A stretch of 64,000 nt of DNA from Beroe forskalii (GCA_011033025.1 WFMF01000052.1:568396-632395); one strand, 5' to 3'; positions 13,236 to 24,583 are shown, numbered from the stretch's first letter. Numbers and translations: made by a program. Notes: generated from the sequence alone by a model not told the origin.

Positions 13236-13725
13236 GTGGCCCACGCGTTCCTTTGAGACGCGCGCGCGTTCCTTTGAGACGCGTGCGCGTTCCTTTGAGA
13301 CGCGCGCGCGTTCCTTTGAGACGCGCGCGTTCCTTTGAGACGCGCGCACGTTCCTTTGAGACGCGTGCGCGTTCCTTTGAGACGCGCGCACGTTCCTTTG
13401 AGACGCGTGCGCGTTCCTTTGAGACGCGCGCGCGTTCCTTTGAGACGCGCGCGCGTTCCTTTGAGACGCGTGCGCGTTCCTTTGAGACGCGTGCGCGTTC
13501 CTTTGAGACGCGCGTGCGTTCCTTTGAGACGCGCGCGCGTTCCTTTGCTAGACGCGCAGGCTTTCCTATGAGACGCGCGCGCGTTCCTTTGAATTGCATT
13601 GAGACGCGCGCGTTTCTTTGTGACGCGCGCGTGTTCTTTTGTACGCGCGCGCGTTTCTTTGCGACGCTCGCGCGTTTTTTGTGACGCGCGCGTTTTTATT
13701 TGTGACGCGCGCGTTCTTTTCACTA
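13236..13725. repeat. GC-rich ~20-bp minisatellite
   Basis: There are about 23 units of a roughly 20-bp sequence of the form GCGTTCCTTTGAGACGCGC, alternating a short CCTTTGAGA core with (CG)n runs. Units degrade towards 13.6-13.7 kb. Open frames on both strands are by-products of the repeat. The CpG density stands out from the AT-rich surroundings. Confidence 0.85.
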
Positions 13726-13969
13726 TGCGCCGATTCGGCGATATATTCAATTGGCGTCGCGCGCAGCACCATTTCTCGCAAAATTGGTGAAACATAGGCC
13801 TCTTCAACGCGCGACTGTGAGAAGATTAAGAGGGCAACCCAAATAATTTCTTTTCTATCAGAAAGATGAAGGTTAATTGATTATCATGGTGCTTTGTTCA
13901 ACTTCTGAATCCAATATGGAGCTGAGTTATGAATAAGCAAATATTGGCAATTTTCAACTCAAAATTTTA

Positions 13970-14070
13970 CATTTTCCGGACTTTTCCCAGAGAAGCGAGA
14001 TATACTGCGATGAAGTTTGAACTTTCCTCTAAAAGGTGGTCCAGCCACTTTCTTGGAAAAGTCCGGAAGT
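13970..14070. repeat. Short inverted repeat (CCGGACTTTTCC arms)
   Basis: CCGGACTTTTCC near 13977 pairs with GGAAAAGTCCGG near 14056, giving a hairpin with a loop of about 70 bp. It may be a very short inverted-repeat element. No target-site duplication was identified. Confidence 0.45.
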
Positions 14071-14780
14071 TTGAAAGAATCGGCGTTAAAGTTAATTGGT
14101 CGCTACTTCACACGTCAGTTTCATATGTTACGCGGCAGAATCCTGCGCTCTGTGTATACGGCTGGGTGTTAGGTTACACTGCAGCTACTAGGTATTGATG
14201 ATAGAGTTTGAGATATTAACAAAATATAGAGTTAGACTCCAATTTGATCATCATTAAATATCAAAATAAGGTAACAATAATTATAAAGCAATCAGTTGTC
14301 AAATTTATCGTCAAACCATCAATTTGTAACATTGAAAAATGTCTCGCTCTCCATCTCACTCTTTAATGATCGAACGGCAGAGGTCAATACTAATTAAACA
14401 TCTGTTAAACTCTGAAATTTATAGAAGTTTGTGGAAGCAACGCGAGCTATTGAACTAGAAGTCTATACAAGTATGCACTAAATTCTTGACGCTATGCTGT
14501 AACTTTCTGTTTTTTCAAACATTTCGCAATTCTCTTGTTTTTGCTAATCTAGTATGAATACACTGCGTAACAGCTCTCATGTCACAGCAGAGCACTTCGC
14601 AAAGTTGCAATGGAGAGCTGCCACCGCCTCTCGCGTAAGCGGAGGCGTGTGGTCTGTGGATTTTGCGCAAAAAATGTACCACAATGCACATTTCACCTTC
14701 CTCTGAACATTTCTCAGTGAATATAACGCGGTTCCTCTCACTGTGAATGTCACTGGGACATTTCACAGTGAATTCCTCTG

Positions 14781-17146
14781 ATGAATTTAATCCAATATTT
14801 CTCAGGTTTGTTCGGTGAGGTGGAGGGAGGCTTAGTGAAGGAGGGAGTGTGGGGATACTTCAGTCTAGCTGTGGAGGGGAGGTGGTTACAAGAGGAGTGT
14901 CGTGTGGTGAAGAAACTGTGTGCCAAGTTAGAAGAGGCTGGCTATGACCAGGTGTATGTGGATGTTCTTATGTATGAAGCACACGGTTTATTGTGCATGA
15001 TAAATTCAAATTTTTTACTCTGGTGCATTTATTCATGAGTTTATGGGCGTTTCACCCCTTTCTCTCACTCCCCTCCCCTCACTCCCCCTCCCCTCTCCTC
15101 TCCCCTTTCCTCTCCCCACTCCTCTCCCCTCATTTCTTCACTCCCCCTCTTCTCACTTCCTCACTCCCACATCCCCTCCCCTCACTCACCATCTCCTCAC
15201 TTCCTTATTCCCCTACCCTCACTCCCCCTCCCCATCCCACATTCACCCTTCCTCCCCTCACTCCCTCATTCCCCCTCTTATTCAGGTGTATGTGTCCGTG
15301 TTTTATCCCTCTACCACTACTTGGACCCTCACAGCCCCTCTCCCCTCACTCCCACATCCCTCCCCCATCAACTCCCCCATCCACTCCCTCATTCCCCATC
15401 AACTCCCTCATTCCCCCTCTTATTAAGGTGTATGTGTCCGTGTTTTATCCCTCTACCACTACTTGGACCCTCACAGCCCCTCCCCCCACTCCCACTCCCC
15501 TCCCCTTACTCCCACTCCCCTCCCCTCCCCCATCAACTCCCATCCACTCCCTCATTCCCCCTCTTATTCAGGTGTATGTGTCCGTGTTTTATCCCTCTAC
15601 CACTACTTGGACCCTCACAGCCCCTGACAATGAACATCTTCACATCTTGGTTCCAGTTAGTGGTGCAACCACGCTTAGACTCGCAGAATTCAACTTGTGA
15701 GTGAAATAATCGAGTGATTTTTATGTGAATCAACATGAGTGATATAGTATGAAAATTTTCGTTGTAACAAGTGCCATTCAATCATTTAAATGCAATGTTT
15801 GTGAATTATAAAAGAAAATACGACACATTAAAAGAAGCACAATTATCAAGTTTTAAATGTTGCATGTTGCAGCTTTACAGTGTCAAATTACAAGCCGTCA
15901 AAAGTCGTAAATGTGGTACTTCTACTTACTCTGCTCCAATAATCACGAACTAAATTTTACGCTTGAATCGCTCAATATCTTCAAATGATTTGATGGAAAT
16001 TTCTAGAACCTTTGAAAATCGCGTTCAGGTTATTTCGCTCTTTTTTCAATATGTTCGTGTTGATAAGTTAACAGCTTTTCTAATTTCACTGAGTTTAAGA
16101 GTGATGACTCCAGCTGGCTGAGTGTAGTGCCATCATTCCATGTGCACGCTGCCGTGTGGTACAAAAGGTTTGGTTACGCGGTGCCACATACCCAAAATGT
16201 ACACGTTGCAAAGTGGATGGAAGGCGCGCCCGCCGAACCTACTTTGCATGGGCGATCTTCTCTTTTTCGCGCGTTTTTTGCGCGTTTTCGAAAGTTTAAC
16301 TTCGAAAATTATGTACTGCTTTTGTACCATGTACTTGCTCGCGCTGTCAACACCACTCGAAACCAATGTTTGTCTGTAGTCTGTATGTGTGATGTATGTT
16401 AAAATCGACGCATTTGAATAGTGCTGGCTTGGTCACGTGACCCAAAACTTTGAAATGGAGCAGAAACTGATACATCTACAGACTCTTAAACAAGTTTTCT
16501 AGTTCATGCAATGTTGAGGTGGCGATCTTTGCACTGAGTGTTTCAAGTCTTAAGGTTTTTTAGTTCTCGCCCAGGCCGTAGGGTCGTAGGATGTTACCCT
16601 ACCCTCGCGCGCGGCGCAACGTTCCACATTTGGACGTCACTTTTCGCTCTCGCAAAGTGACGTCAGAAGAAATAGACGGGCAACGTCCGTCGATCCGTAG
16701 GGGGACAGGCATCGTCTGAAAATACCATAAACTTGACCAAACTCTTAAACTAGCAAATCTCTTACTGTAACCTTTAAGATGATTTCTTCGAGTGGCTTCA
16801 CTTATATTGAATGCTCTCGTTTGCGTGGGAGACAGTATGGAAAATGTTGCTATCAGAAGCTAAAATGAAACTGTTCGCTGAAGCATCTAAATTAGTAAAT
16901 TATAATCCCTCAGATTTGAATTTGAATATTATTTAAAAAGATTATGACGTATTATTAAAATGTGGCGTCTGGGCCTAATAAAGTTGGAAAAGATAGGACA
17001 CTGACCACATTTCCCATCGTTTCAGGACGCTAAAGGATGACGTTGCAGTGATCGATCCCTCTTTTGAAAAGGAGTACTCCAACTCCGGCGAGGTGCCCGC
17101 AGTGGTTCTGGTCGCCTCAATCCCACACCCAGACCTCAAGTTCTGA
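14781..17146 (+). CDS. Small three-exon hypothetical protein
   Basis: Exons are 14781 (or 14806 after a CTCAG acceptor) to 14951, 15572-15696 and 17026-17146, with matching phases. The product is about 138 residues. The first exon reads GLFGEVEGGLVKEGVWGYFS, the second begins VYVSVFYPSTTTWTLTAP and the last ends VASIPHPDLKF before TGA. I recognise no family and it may be the C-terminal part of a longer gene. Two oddities stand out. The exon 2 acceptor with the first 50 or so coding bases is present three times in tandem, and the final codons with the stop are repeated four times. The 11-nt AGGTGTATGTG occurs at both ends of intron 1. Confidence 0.6.
15040..15571 (+). repeat. Pyrimidine-rich array with duplicated exon-2 acceptor
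   Basis: A C/T-rich tract (CCCCTCACTCCC-like) contains two partial copies of the exon 2 start at about 15287 and 15427, ahead of the true exon at 15572. Spacing is about 140-145 bp. Each copy carries the same coding start (GTGTATGTGTCCGTG...) for about 55 bases before returning to pyrimidine repeat. The first copy keeps TTCAG; the second has TTAAG, which still ends in AG. Confidence 0.85.
16560..16740. repeat. Dispersed repeat with CACATTTGGACGTCACTTT
   Basis: This lies in intron 2 of the small gene. It shares CACATTTGGACGTCACTTT and the following GTCAGAAGAAA...GACGG...CGTCGA pattern with 18880-19130. It is probably part of one repeat family present at least three times in this window. Confidence 0.6.
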
Positions 17147-17290
17147 GGTACTCTAACTGCTTTTAACACCCAGACCTCAAGTTCTGAGGTACCCTTACTG
17201 CTTTTAAAGCCCAGACCTCAAGTTCTGAGGTACCCTTACTGCTTTTAACACCCAGACCTCAAGTTCTGAGGTGCTCCAACTGCTTTTACA
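17130..17290 (+). repeat. Tandem repeat of the terminal codons and stop
   Basis: The block CACCCAGACCTCAAGTTCTG with its stop codon and the following GAGGTAC occurs four times at about 47-50 bp spacing. The first copy is the real 3' end of the coding sequence at 17146 and the others lie in the 3' UTR. Confidence 0.85.
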
Positions 17291-17409
17291 CTTATAGCAG
17301 CGAAGCTGATTTGAAGGCTATTCAGTTTGTAAGAAAAGAATAAGATATTTCATACTCTGAATCTGAGGCTGGTGGCAACTTGCTAACAGGAATACTGAAT
17401 TTTGGGTAT

Positions 17410-17648
17410 GTCTCCCATATAAACGGCTCTGAGTGACGTCACAGATCTAAACGTCAATTTTTCTGTATCCTAAACCTAACCATTGCCCTAACCAAAACCC
17501 TAACCTGAATCCTTGTCCTAAACCGAACAAATCCTGACCCTAACCAGAACCCTAACCTTACTGCTTAAAGCGCTAGATGCGCTTAATTATATTTTTCTGA
17601 GTGACGTCATTGTCATAGATAATGAAGGCTCCCGTTTATATGGGAGAC
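17410..17648. mobile_element. MITE-like element with telomere-like core
   Basis: Perfect 17-bp terminal inverted repeats (GTCTCCCATATAAACGG) bound a 239-bp element. Just inside each end is a GAGTGACGTCA motif. The core is a degenerate run of CCCTAA-like units (ACCCTAACC, GACCCTAACC). No clear target-site duplication was found, so the superfamily is not assigned. Confidence 0.7.
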
Positions 17649-18215
17649 TGACCGAATTTTGCACCTACAAAGTACTAAGAACTTATTAGTTCCAGAACTT
17701 AATTATTAGAATTTTGCACTTATTCTTTTATTTTGTACATATAAGATTTTTGATTTGAATTTGAAATACCGAAGTTTCCAAAATAAGCATCTTAGCATCA
17801 GAGTAGTTTGGACGTAAAAATAGGATTATTTTAAAATAGAATTTTGTACATCTAGTTATTTAGTTATTTTCATGATTTTTACTGAATTTTAATCCCGATA
17901 TTTTTTATAAAAGTTTTGACGATTTATATCAGATTTTTATGAACACATCAAGTTTATATCTTTTTAAATTTATAGCCATAAAAAAGGGTTTGTACATTGA
18001 TAGGGTTTGTTACATAAAGATGTATCATGTTTATACATTTATAAGTTCATTTGGAGGCAAATCCTCACTTAATATGTTGTCAGCGTAATACAGGGCAGTT
18101 CGAACTTCACTTTGCGGGTCTTTCGTTGTTTGTGTGCCATGTGCGCGGCGTAAAGACATGATTAAAATTGTGGTACGATGTATGACCCGCCGAAGCCAGT
18201 GATTCTCGTCATTCT

Positions 18216-18737
18216 CGAGAGGGTCTGTCAACGTCAGACAAGATTAAAACGTCTCCAAAGACGCATTAACAGTTCGAACTGTCCCCATTCCCTGTCATTA
18301 CATTGCTGATTTCATTTTTAGTTTGGGTTCGAAAATGAAAATCATTTATATCTAAATTATTTATTGAATTCTGTACGAATTTGGAATTCTGCTGTCTGCC
18401 ATCAGAAATGTTGAATAATGATTTGCAAAATCTGATTTTGTTACTATATATTGCATTTTTAAGATATAACACGTATGCAACCGTTCGGCGCGTTGTACTT
18501 GTTGGTTGTGCTTGCTAAACTCGGAAGTCCGCGGCCGCATGTCCTAAGCCTGCATAGCATTAGGTGTTTGCTTAAAAAACGTATACCCCTGTTCGCACGT
18601 TGCCAGTTGCGCGGCGCGTTTCTTCAAAAGGAGGGAAGCGCGTATATGCGGGCTTCGTTCCTAAGCCGCGCCCGCATAGGTGAGCGTACGCGCTTCTGAG
18701 GAAGCGCGACGTTGTCTGACGTTGACAGACCCTCTCG
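18216..18737. mobile_element. Inverted-repeat element, ~520 bp
   Basis: Ends match as inverted repeats of about 25 bp beginning CGAGAGGGTCTGTCAACGTC. The interior has no coding sequence that I recognise. Direct flanks do not show a convincing duplication. The right half is GC-richer than the left. Confidence 0.6.
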
Positions 18738-18879
18738 GAACTTATAGAGTTATATAAATATAAGTGTGCGTAACGCGAGCATGGGTTTATGGTTTAGCTA
18801 AACTGCACCACACGCGTCACTCGCAGGCGTATATCCCTGTCGAATTTGGCTTCCCAAACTTATAGGATGTTATATAAAT

Positions 18880-19135
18880 CCACATTTGGACGTCACTTTG
18901 CGCCTTCCGAAGTCAGAAGAAAGGGACGGACATCGCCCGTCGACCAAACCTATGTTCATGTTGGCTTAAAAACCAGCAAAACATTTTCCCCTAACCGCGC
19001 TTCCCCAAACCTTCGTAGGATGTTATACACTTGCGCCTTTCAGAAGAAAGGGACGGACATCGCCCGTCGACCAAACCTATGTTGGCTTAAAAACCAGCAA
19101 AACATTTTCCCCTAACCGCGCCGCGCACTCCGTGC
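18880..19135. repeat. Tandem copies of the GACGTC repeat family
   Basis: The segment GAAAGGGACGGACATCGCCC with the following ACCAAACCTATG...GGCTTAAAAACCAGCAAAAC occurs twice (about 18920-18993 and 19048-19118). It is related to 16560-16740. Confidence 0.7.
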
Positions 19136-19406
19136 GCGTAACCAGGGTCTTGGTTAGGGCAACAAAACATTGTCAGATGCTGTCGGCGGACGCAGAGGGG
19201 TAAGACAACGTTTGACATACAAGCAAAGTATGTATATTTCTTTTTTATGTCACTTCATTCCATCACAGTTGATGCTCTGATTTATCTAAATATTCAAATA
19301 AGGCAATCAATCAACATCATTGACTTTCTATAATTGATTCTAATTTCTAATTTAGCTTGAAATTTAAGTTTTGTGAAGAGTTTGTTGTGGAACCGTGTTG
19401 CTGTAA

Positions 19407-19450
19407 AGCAAAAAGTTTTATCTTTATCTTTATCTTATCTTTATATCAAA
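19407..19450 (+). repeat. TTTATC microsatellite
   Basis: A short run of TTTATC/TCTTTA hexamers. Confidence 0.7.
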
Positions 19451-19716
19451 ATGGAAATCATAAAGAAGTGATAATTTCAGTTAATCAAACATCTGGCTCT
19501 TTGGGGCTGCTGCCCTCTGAACAGGTTTCAGATTTGTCTTGGTGCCCACCCTAGCACAACATGAAGTCTTCCTTTATGAAAATGATTTAGTAGAGTAGGA
19601 GCTAGATAGTTCTATGTATTATATAGCTGAATGATCTGTAAAAATTGAATATTGAATTGAATTGTAGGTCTTATTTCATGAAAAGCTCACAATTTAAATG
19701 CCCTGAAACTGAGAAG

Positions 19717-19740
19717 AGTCTTGCAGATTGATGTCTTGAA
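19717..19740 (+). repeat. 24-nt dispersed motif, copy 1
   Basis: AGTCTTGCAGATTGATGTCT plus TGAA is present exactly here, at 22245-22268 (minus) and at 24201-24224. It is probably part of a repeat end. Confidence 0.7.
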
Positions 19741-19766
19741 GAAGCTTTGGCACCTGCATCATTACG

Positions 19767-19893
19767 CGTCGATCGAATGAACTGATCAAATGAAAAACGC
19801 ACACAATCGCGTGCGCTTGCTTTTTTGTGCGGATGTCTTCATAAAAGTGTATTGTGTGCGTTTTTCATTTGATCAATCCATTTGATCGATGCG
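19767..19893. mobile_element. Small palindromic element
   Basis: Arms of about 36 bp (CGATCGAATGAACTGATCAA... / ...TTGATCAATCCATTTGATCG) contain AATGAAAAACGCACACAAT and its complement around a loop of about 40 bp. The GATCGAATG end resembles that of the element at 31204-31436. Confidence 0.6.
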
Positions 19894-20030
19894 GAACGAT
19901 GAAACCACCTTATCTTACAAATCAGAAGGAGAATTTTGTGAGGAGAAATTTTTATATAATTAATAAAACAAATATTTAATAAAACTGCTGTCTTTCATTG
20001 AAAGTAACAATTATAATTCAAGCCAAATAA

Positions 20031-20124
20031 CTACTCCACAATATCAACTGACAGTTTCGATTCATAACTTTAAGATTGACTTAATGAAAAGCTATGAATC
20101 ATCTTCAGGATCTCCGAGGAGCAG
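20031..20124 (-). ncRNA. Hammerhead ribozyme-like motif (PLE-associated)
   Basis: On the minus strand: outer stem CTGCTCC/GGAGTAG, core CTGAAGA, long stem II (GATTCATAGC.../...GTTATGAATC), GAAA, then ACT-GTC-AGT as a 3-bp stem III followed by the cleavage-site position (triplet GTU). This is the layout of a type I hammerhead. One extra base (T) sits between CTGAAGA and stem II. Penelope-like elements are known to carry hammerheads, and this one lies downstream of a Penelope-like nuclease frame on the same strand. Confidence 0.65.
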
Positions 20125-20553
20125 CCTCAACACATCCTGAGACAATTAAAGTAAAGCTACTTATAGCGAAAATATATATGATATCATTAAGATTGGAATC
20201 TGATAATAAATTAAATTATGAAAAGTTGAAGATAAGTGAATGGTCCCTAACTTTTATATAAAATGAAATTTCTAATTAGCAAATCTAATTAGCAATGTAT
20301 TAAAATAGCATATATACAAACAAAGTTAAAAACTCAAATTATGAAAGGTTGGGGATGTTAAAAACATCTGCCTGAATTAATCTTTAAAAATAACTAAAAA
20401 TGGAAAAATAGAAATTATTCAAATTAGAATTGATGCTTATGAATAACAATAAAAATAAAGAAAGTGAGTATCAACTAGCACAATTAATTACCTAAATTCC
20501 CTTAAAATGAATATGATTCATATCAATACTAATAATAAAAATATAACGCTGAG

Positions 20554-20996
20554 TTATAAGACCCAGATCTTTTCAACATGGAACTGACAGAGTTCATAAT
20601 GCCACATGGTTTTCTTGTTGAGACCCAATGGTCTCATGGTCATAAGCCTACTGACCCATCGTTGCTCTGCAGTGTCAAGGTTTTTGGGACTGATCTCAAG
20701 GACAGTAAATGAATAATTACTGTTAAAGAGGTCAACAGAGTTGATGTTATGAGCCTCAAGCAAATGTTCTGCCAGTGTGGCCTCATCAGACTCATCAAAA
20801 AAGAATCACCTACATGTGACCTATGTCCAGATATCCTTGTTTGCAGTTTTGTTGTTGACTTACCTACATATTGTTTTTCACAAAGGAAACAACTTGCACA
20901 ATACACAACATTCCGTGATTTACAATTTGCTGAAGGAGTTCTGTAAGTTTTTCCTGAAGCTGAGGATGTGATATCTGTATTATCAAACAACTTCAC
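20554..20996 (-). pseudogene. PLE GIY-YIG endonuclease, frameshifted
   Basis: The first frame (20996 down to about 20720) reads SRNVVYCASCFLCEKQYVGK and continues with STTKLQTRISGHRS. VVY and YVG are the GIY and YIG positions, the Cys residues match the Cys-bearing linker of Penelope nucleases, and the Arg and His follow at the usual spacing. The domain end continues in another frame (20763-20554) with TVLEISP..LDTAEQRWVSRLMTMRPLGLN, the typical PLE C-terminus. At least one frameshift separates them. The nuclease nicks target DNA for retrotransposition. Confidence 0.85.
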
Positions 20997-21328
20997 GTCT
21001 ATGCGCTGATTTTAACAAAGGGGTGCATCTCTGAGTTCCCAACAGTTCAGACTCACATGTTAAAGCAAATTTCTTTCTTCTCAGAATGATATCACCTAAA
21101 TTTTTAACAAGACCTATCACCTTTTTGGCCTTATCCCAAGCTGGGCTATCTGACAAGCACTGATTAGCTTCTTGACAATCTTTTCAATTGGTTGGTACCG
21201 GCCCAAAAGTTTGGATCCACAAGACTGGATTTGAGTTGATTTGTTATCAGAGTTATACTCTAAGTATCTAGGTCTTTGTGCTTACATCATCCAGAATATT
21301 ATTGACCAGTTTTTTTAGGTAGCCTGAT

Positions 21329-21709
21329 TTATAAAAAACATTGTTTGAGATCATCCAGCCTTCTAAAGAGCTTAATGGGGTCATTGATAATTCTTTTATA
21401 CCTAAGTCCTTGTGAATAGATTATTGATGGGAAAATTTGCCTGGGATGATAACTTGAATAATTAAGGTAAAGTTTAGCATCTGAAAGCTTAATATTGATA
21501 TCTGAAGATAAATGACCATCTGTGGAGAAAGAAAACTTTATGTCTAAGAATGTTGTGAAATCCCCCACATTGCTAAAATCCCATTGGTCAACATCATTAT
21601 CTTTGATTGACAATCCAAAGACTTTCAATTTCATGTTCACAGAATCAGCCCAAGAGATGAAATCTTCCTTGCACCCTTTCCATAATAAAACAAATAAGTA
21701 ATAAAACAA
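21329..21709 (-). pseudogene. PLE reverse transcriptase, C-terminal fragment
   Basis: The frame contains TTFLDIKFSFSTDGHLSSDI, then KLYLNYSSYHP and SIIYSQGLRYKRI. These are the conserved blocks after the catalytic palm in Penelope-like reverse transcriptases. The catalytic YADD region would lie upstream and is not visible as an open frame. Confidence 0.8.
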
Positions 21710-22079
21710 ATAAGTTTACATTTAGTAGCACATTACACCATTATTTGAACAGCTTAATTCTTTCTGGTCATATGACAATTGTGATTAAGATTAAATTAAC
21801 ATACAAACATAATAACTTAAATAGTAAAGAAATATTAATAAGGTCAAGATATCTAATAGCACATTAACATGCCAGCTATAGTGATTATGGAATAGTACTA
21901 GAATGTAGCAAACTGGACACTTTAAAAAAACCTAGGTACCTATAGCCTATATGGGCTCAATATAGTGCTGAGTGGATGAAAACTGCCTTCCTATAACTAA
22001 TGTTAATATAAAACAACTGTCAACATAATAATGCAAAGATATACAGATAAACTGAAAAAGACAGCAGATAATAACATAA

Positions 22080-23110
22080 TTAATTTAATTTCTACCGAAA
22101 CTGATCATTGGAATTGAGTTGCCCAGTTATGTCAATTTGGCTCTACAGTTTGCAATAAAGTTTAACCATTTGCTTGTCAGAAATAAATAGAATAATTAAA
22201 ATAAAATCATAATTTAAGATATTTGAATTAAAAAGAATTATATTTTCAAGACATCAATCTGCAAGACTTTTCCAATGAGTCTTTAAATCCAATGTGGAGA
22301 GCAGTAAGTGAGTCAAAAGAAATATCTGCCATCTTCAGTCATCATCCAGCTTTCGGGTGTTTAAATTAAGTAGAGCTTTTGGTGAAGGCCCCCCCAGCAT
22401 AATGTCAATTTTTTTTGGTCTTTGTTTTGTAAGAAGCTGCTCAAGGAAGAGAAATTGCGGATGGATCCGGTCATTTGTCCTTTTACTACATTAATGAAAT
22501 TAAAGCGGCATGCATCCAATCATTTCAAATGAAAATACTAATCAAGAATAACTAGTTCATACTTGAACACCAACATGATCCTTTAGGTTTGTTATGAGTG
22601 GGTGCAGGCATTCAGTCCAATACCTACCTCAGCTTTCGGGGTGTTTAATTTTAAGATAACAATTAAATGGAATAAAAAAACAATTAAATAGTATTAAAGG
22701 TTTCTATGACATGGAAAATTACCCAGAATTTCTCATCATTATCTCCCTATTAATCATTTATCAGAAGAAAATAACACCCTAGCTGAGTTATCATTGTATG
22801 AGTGATCATTGGAATGAGGTTGCCCAGTTATGTCCCTATGGCTCTCATCTAGTTTATGAAAATTAATAAATAAGCTCTCAAAAAGTTTAAAAAACAAATG
22901 CTAAAATTCTAAACTTAACGATCTGCCAAAAAAAAGAAATATCTGCCAACACCATGACAATGACATAATGTATTTTTTGGTTGTTGTTTGTAAGAGCTGC
23001 TGAGAAAGAAGTAGTATACTTATAAATCAATCATTTCAAATGATACTAATAATAACTAGTTCACTTGCCCATTTGAGTTTTGTTAGCATTACCACAGTTA
23101 AAAATTATGG
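22080..23110. repeat. Diverged direct duplication
   Basis: Blocks near 22103 and 22803 share GATCATTGGAAT(G)AG with TTGCCCAGTTATGTC. Blocks near 22315 and 22925 share AAAAGAAATATCTGCCA followed by TTTTTGGT...GTAAGA.GCTGC. A unit of roughly 0.6-0.7 kb seems to be present twice. CAGCTTTCGGG(G)TGTTTAA is also duplicated (22350 and 22630). No coding potential was seen. Confidence 0.6.
22245..22268 (-). repeat. 24-nt dispersed motif, copy 2
   Basis: Minus-strand copy of the motif at 19717-19740. Confidence 0.7.
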
Positions 23111-23129
23111 TTATGGTCTTCCCAAAAGT

Positions 23130-24060
23130 TCAGGATGTCCCGATGACTGAACATCCAAAAGAAATTTTTGAATTTATTTTGACAACACAGCAGGATGTAG
23201 ATAGGTCTGAAAGAAATTGTAAACCCAGCTGAGCCATTTTGCAGTTAAAGTTATTCCATACAGTGGAGCCGCTAAACAAAAATTGTTGTCTAGATGTTTC
23301 AAGTTTATAACCGGGAACAACTATATTATTCCTTAGACAACTTCTTATTGATTCAGGGGAATTTTTCAGTAGTGTGTACAAGGGAATAGGGTATCTATAT
23401 TTCTTAATTTTGAAAATTTCATTAAGTAAGAAAAGTTTATGTAAATTATGAACAGTTAATAATTTTAATTCAGTGAACAAAGGCTTAGTATGCTCTAGTA
23501 CATAATCCTTAGGGGCTAATTGTTCATCAATTGATCTAGCTCTGGCACATGTTTTATAATATTCAGCATGATCAAAATTCAGTTTTTTCCAAAGAGTAAA
23601 CGTATACACCTCTTCTGAACATTAAATATTGGTTTCAATTTATTATTAGAAACAGAGCCCCATGACGAAATACCATAGGTTAAGTGTGATATGAAGAGTG
23701 AGTGATAGATTTTATTAAAGTGTTCTTCTGGGATGAATTTCTTTAATCTTTTGATTGTGATAATTGAGCTATTTAATTTTTTGTTTGATGTGTTCTAGAT
23801 GACCCTCCCAGTTCAAATTTTCATCAATTATAATCCCAAGATATCTTGCCATATTCGTTTTCTTTATTTTGTCACCATTCAAATAAAGCTTTAAGTCACT
23901 ACCTGATACTCTAGTTCTAGCACAAGTTTTTTGGTCATTGTGGTTGAGTCTAGGTCTAAAATGTATGTATACACATTTTTCAGTATTAATGTGCATTTGA
24001 TTACTTAACATATACAATTTAACATCTCTTAGTACCTCATTGGCTTTAGAATATGCCTCC
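23130..24060 (-). pseudogene. LINE reverse transcriptase C-terminal fragment (CR1/Jockey-like)
   Basis: The minus-strand frame 24017-23769 contains NTEKCVYIHF...LYLNGDKIKK...ARYLGIIIDENLNWEGHL followed by EHIKQKI, the thumb region of non-LTR reverse transcriptases. A second frame 23609-23130 has the C-terminal tail (HTKPLFTELKLLTVHNLHKL..GSTVWNN). Stops and a frame change lie between. The catalytic palm is absent, so this is a 5'-truncated dead copy. Confidence 0.8.
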
Positions 24061-24200
24061 TTCTATATAATTTAATTTTACTGCTCTTCTCATTGCATTA
24101 CCCAAAGGGAAATTTATTTATTAGGAAAAGAAATTTTACAATAAAAATAAGCTAAACAAAAAAGGGATTGTGTTGGTGTTCAAGTATCGAGTTGGAAAAA

Positions 24201-24224
24201 AGTCTTGCAGATTGATGTCTTGAA
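24201..24224 (+). repeat. 24-nt dispersed motif, copy 3
   Basis: Exact copy of the motif at 19717-19740. A TGTAAAATTGATAATTGAAT-type tail lies about 50 bp downstream; similar tails occur near 19640 and 25855. Confidence 0.7.
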
Positions 24225-24583
24225 GTTTTCTTTATGATTTAAATAATTTCATAACAGTGCTGTAAAATTGATAATTGAATTAAAATTGAATTGAATATAC
24301 TCTCATTGAACATACTCTCATTGAATATACTCTCAACACAGGGAATTTGCCTCTTTTTATACGGGAAGAAAGGATATTTTTAGAATGAGTGCTGTAAAAA
24401 ATTGATATTATTATTATTATAATTAAGTGCAGAGTTAAAGAGAAGTCGTTTGGAATGCTGTCTAAATCTGCTGTCAGCTTTGCAGCTTAAGACAACCTGC
24501 TCCACAGCTTGTGAACAGGGTTTTGGGTGGAGGGCAGCATCAAGTTGCACAGCATTTCACTTTCATTGTTTTCAATGGCATGA

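Larger units (their letters stand above)
20031..21720 (-). mobile_element. Penelope-like retroelement, truncated
   Basis: In minus-strand order this comprises the end of a reverse transcriptase, a GIY-YIG endonuclease and a hammerhead-like motif. The order RT, GIY-YIG, hammerhead matches endonuclease-bearing Penelope-like elements. Frames are interrupted and the 5' part of the RT is missing, so the copy is dead. Confidence 0.8.

Noticed and set aside
13184..13807. Arg-rich open frames on both strands
   Set aside because: By-products of the GC-rich repeat; equal length on both strands shows no coding selection.
14993..15704. Pro/Ser/Leu-rich 235-residue open frame
   Set aside because: Translation of the pyrimidine-rich intron repeat; overlaps a supported splice model.
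18031..18231. 66-residue minus-strand frame MTDPLENDENHWLRR...
   Set aside because: Looks mildly protein-like but overlaps the edge of an inverted-repeat element and matches no family I know.
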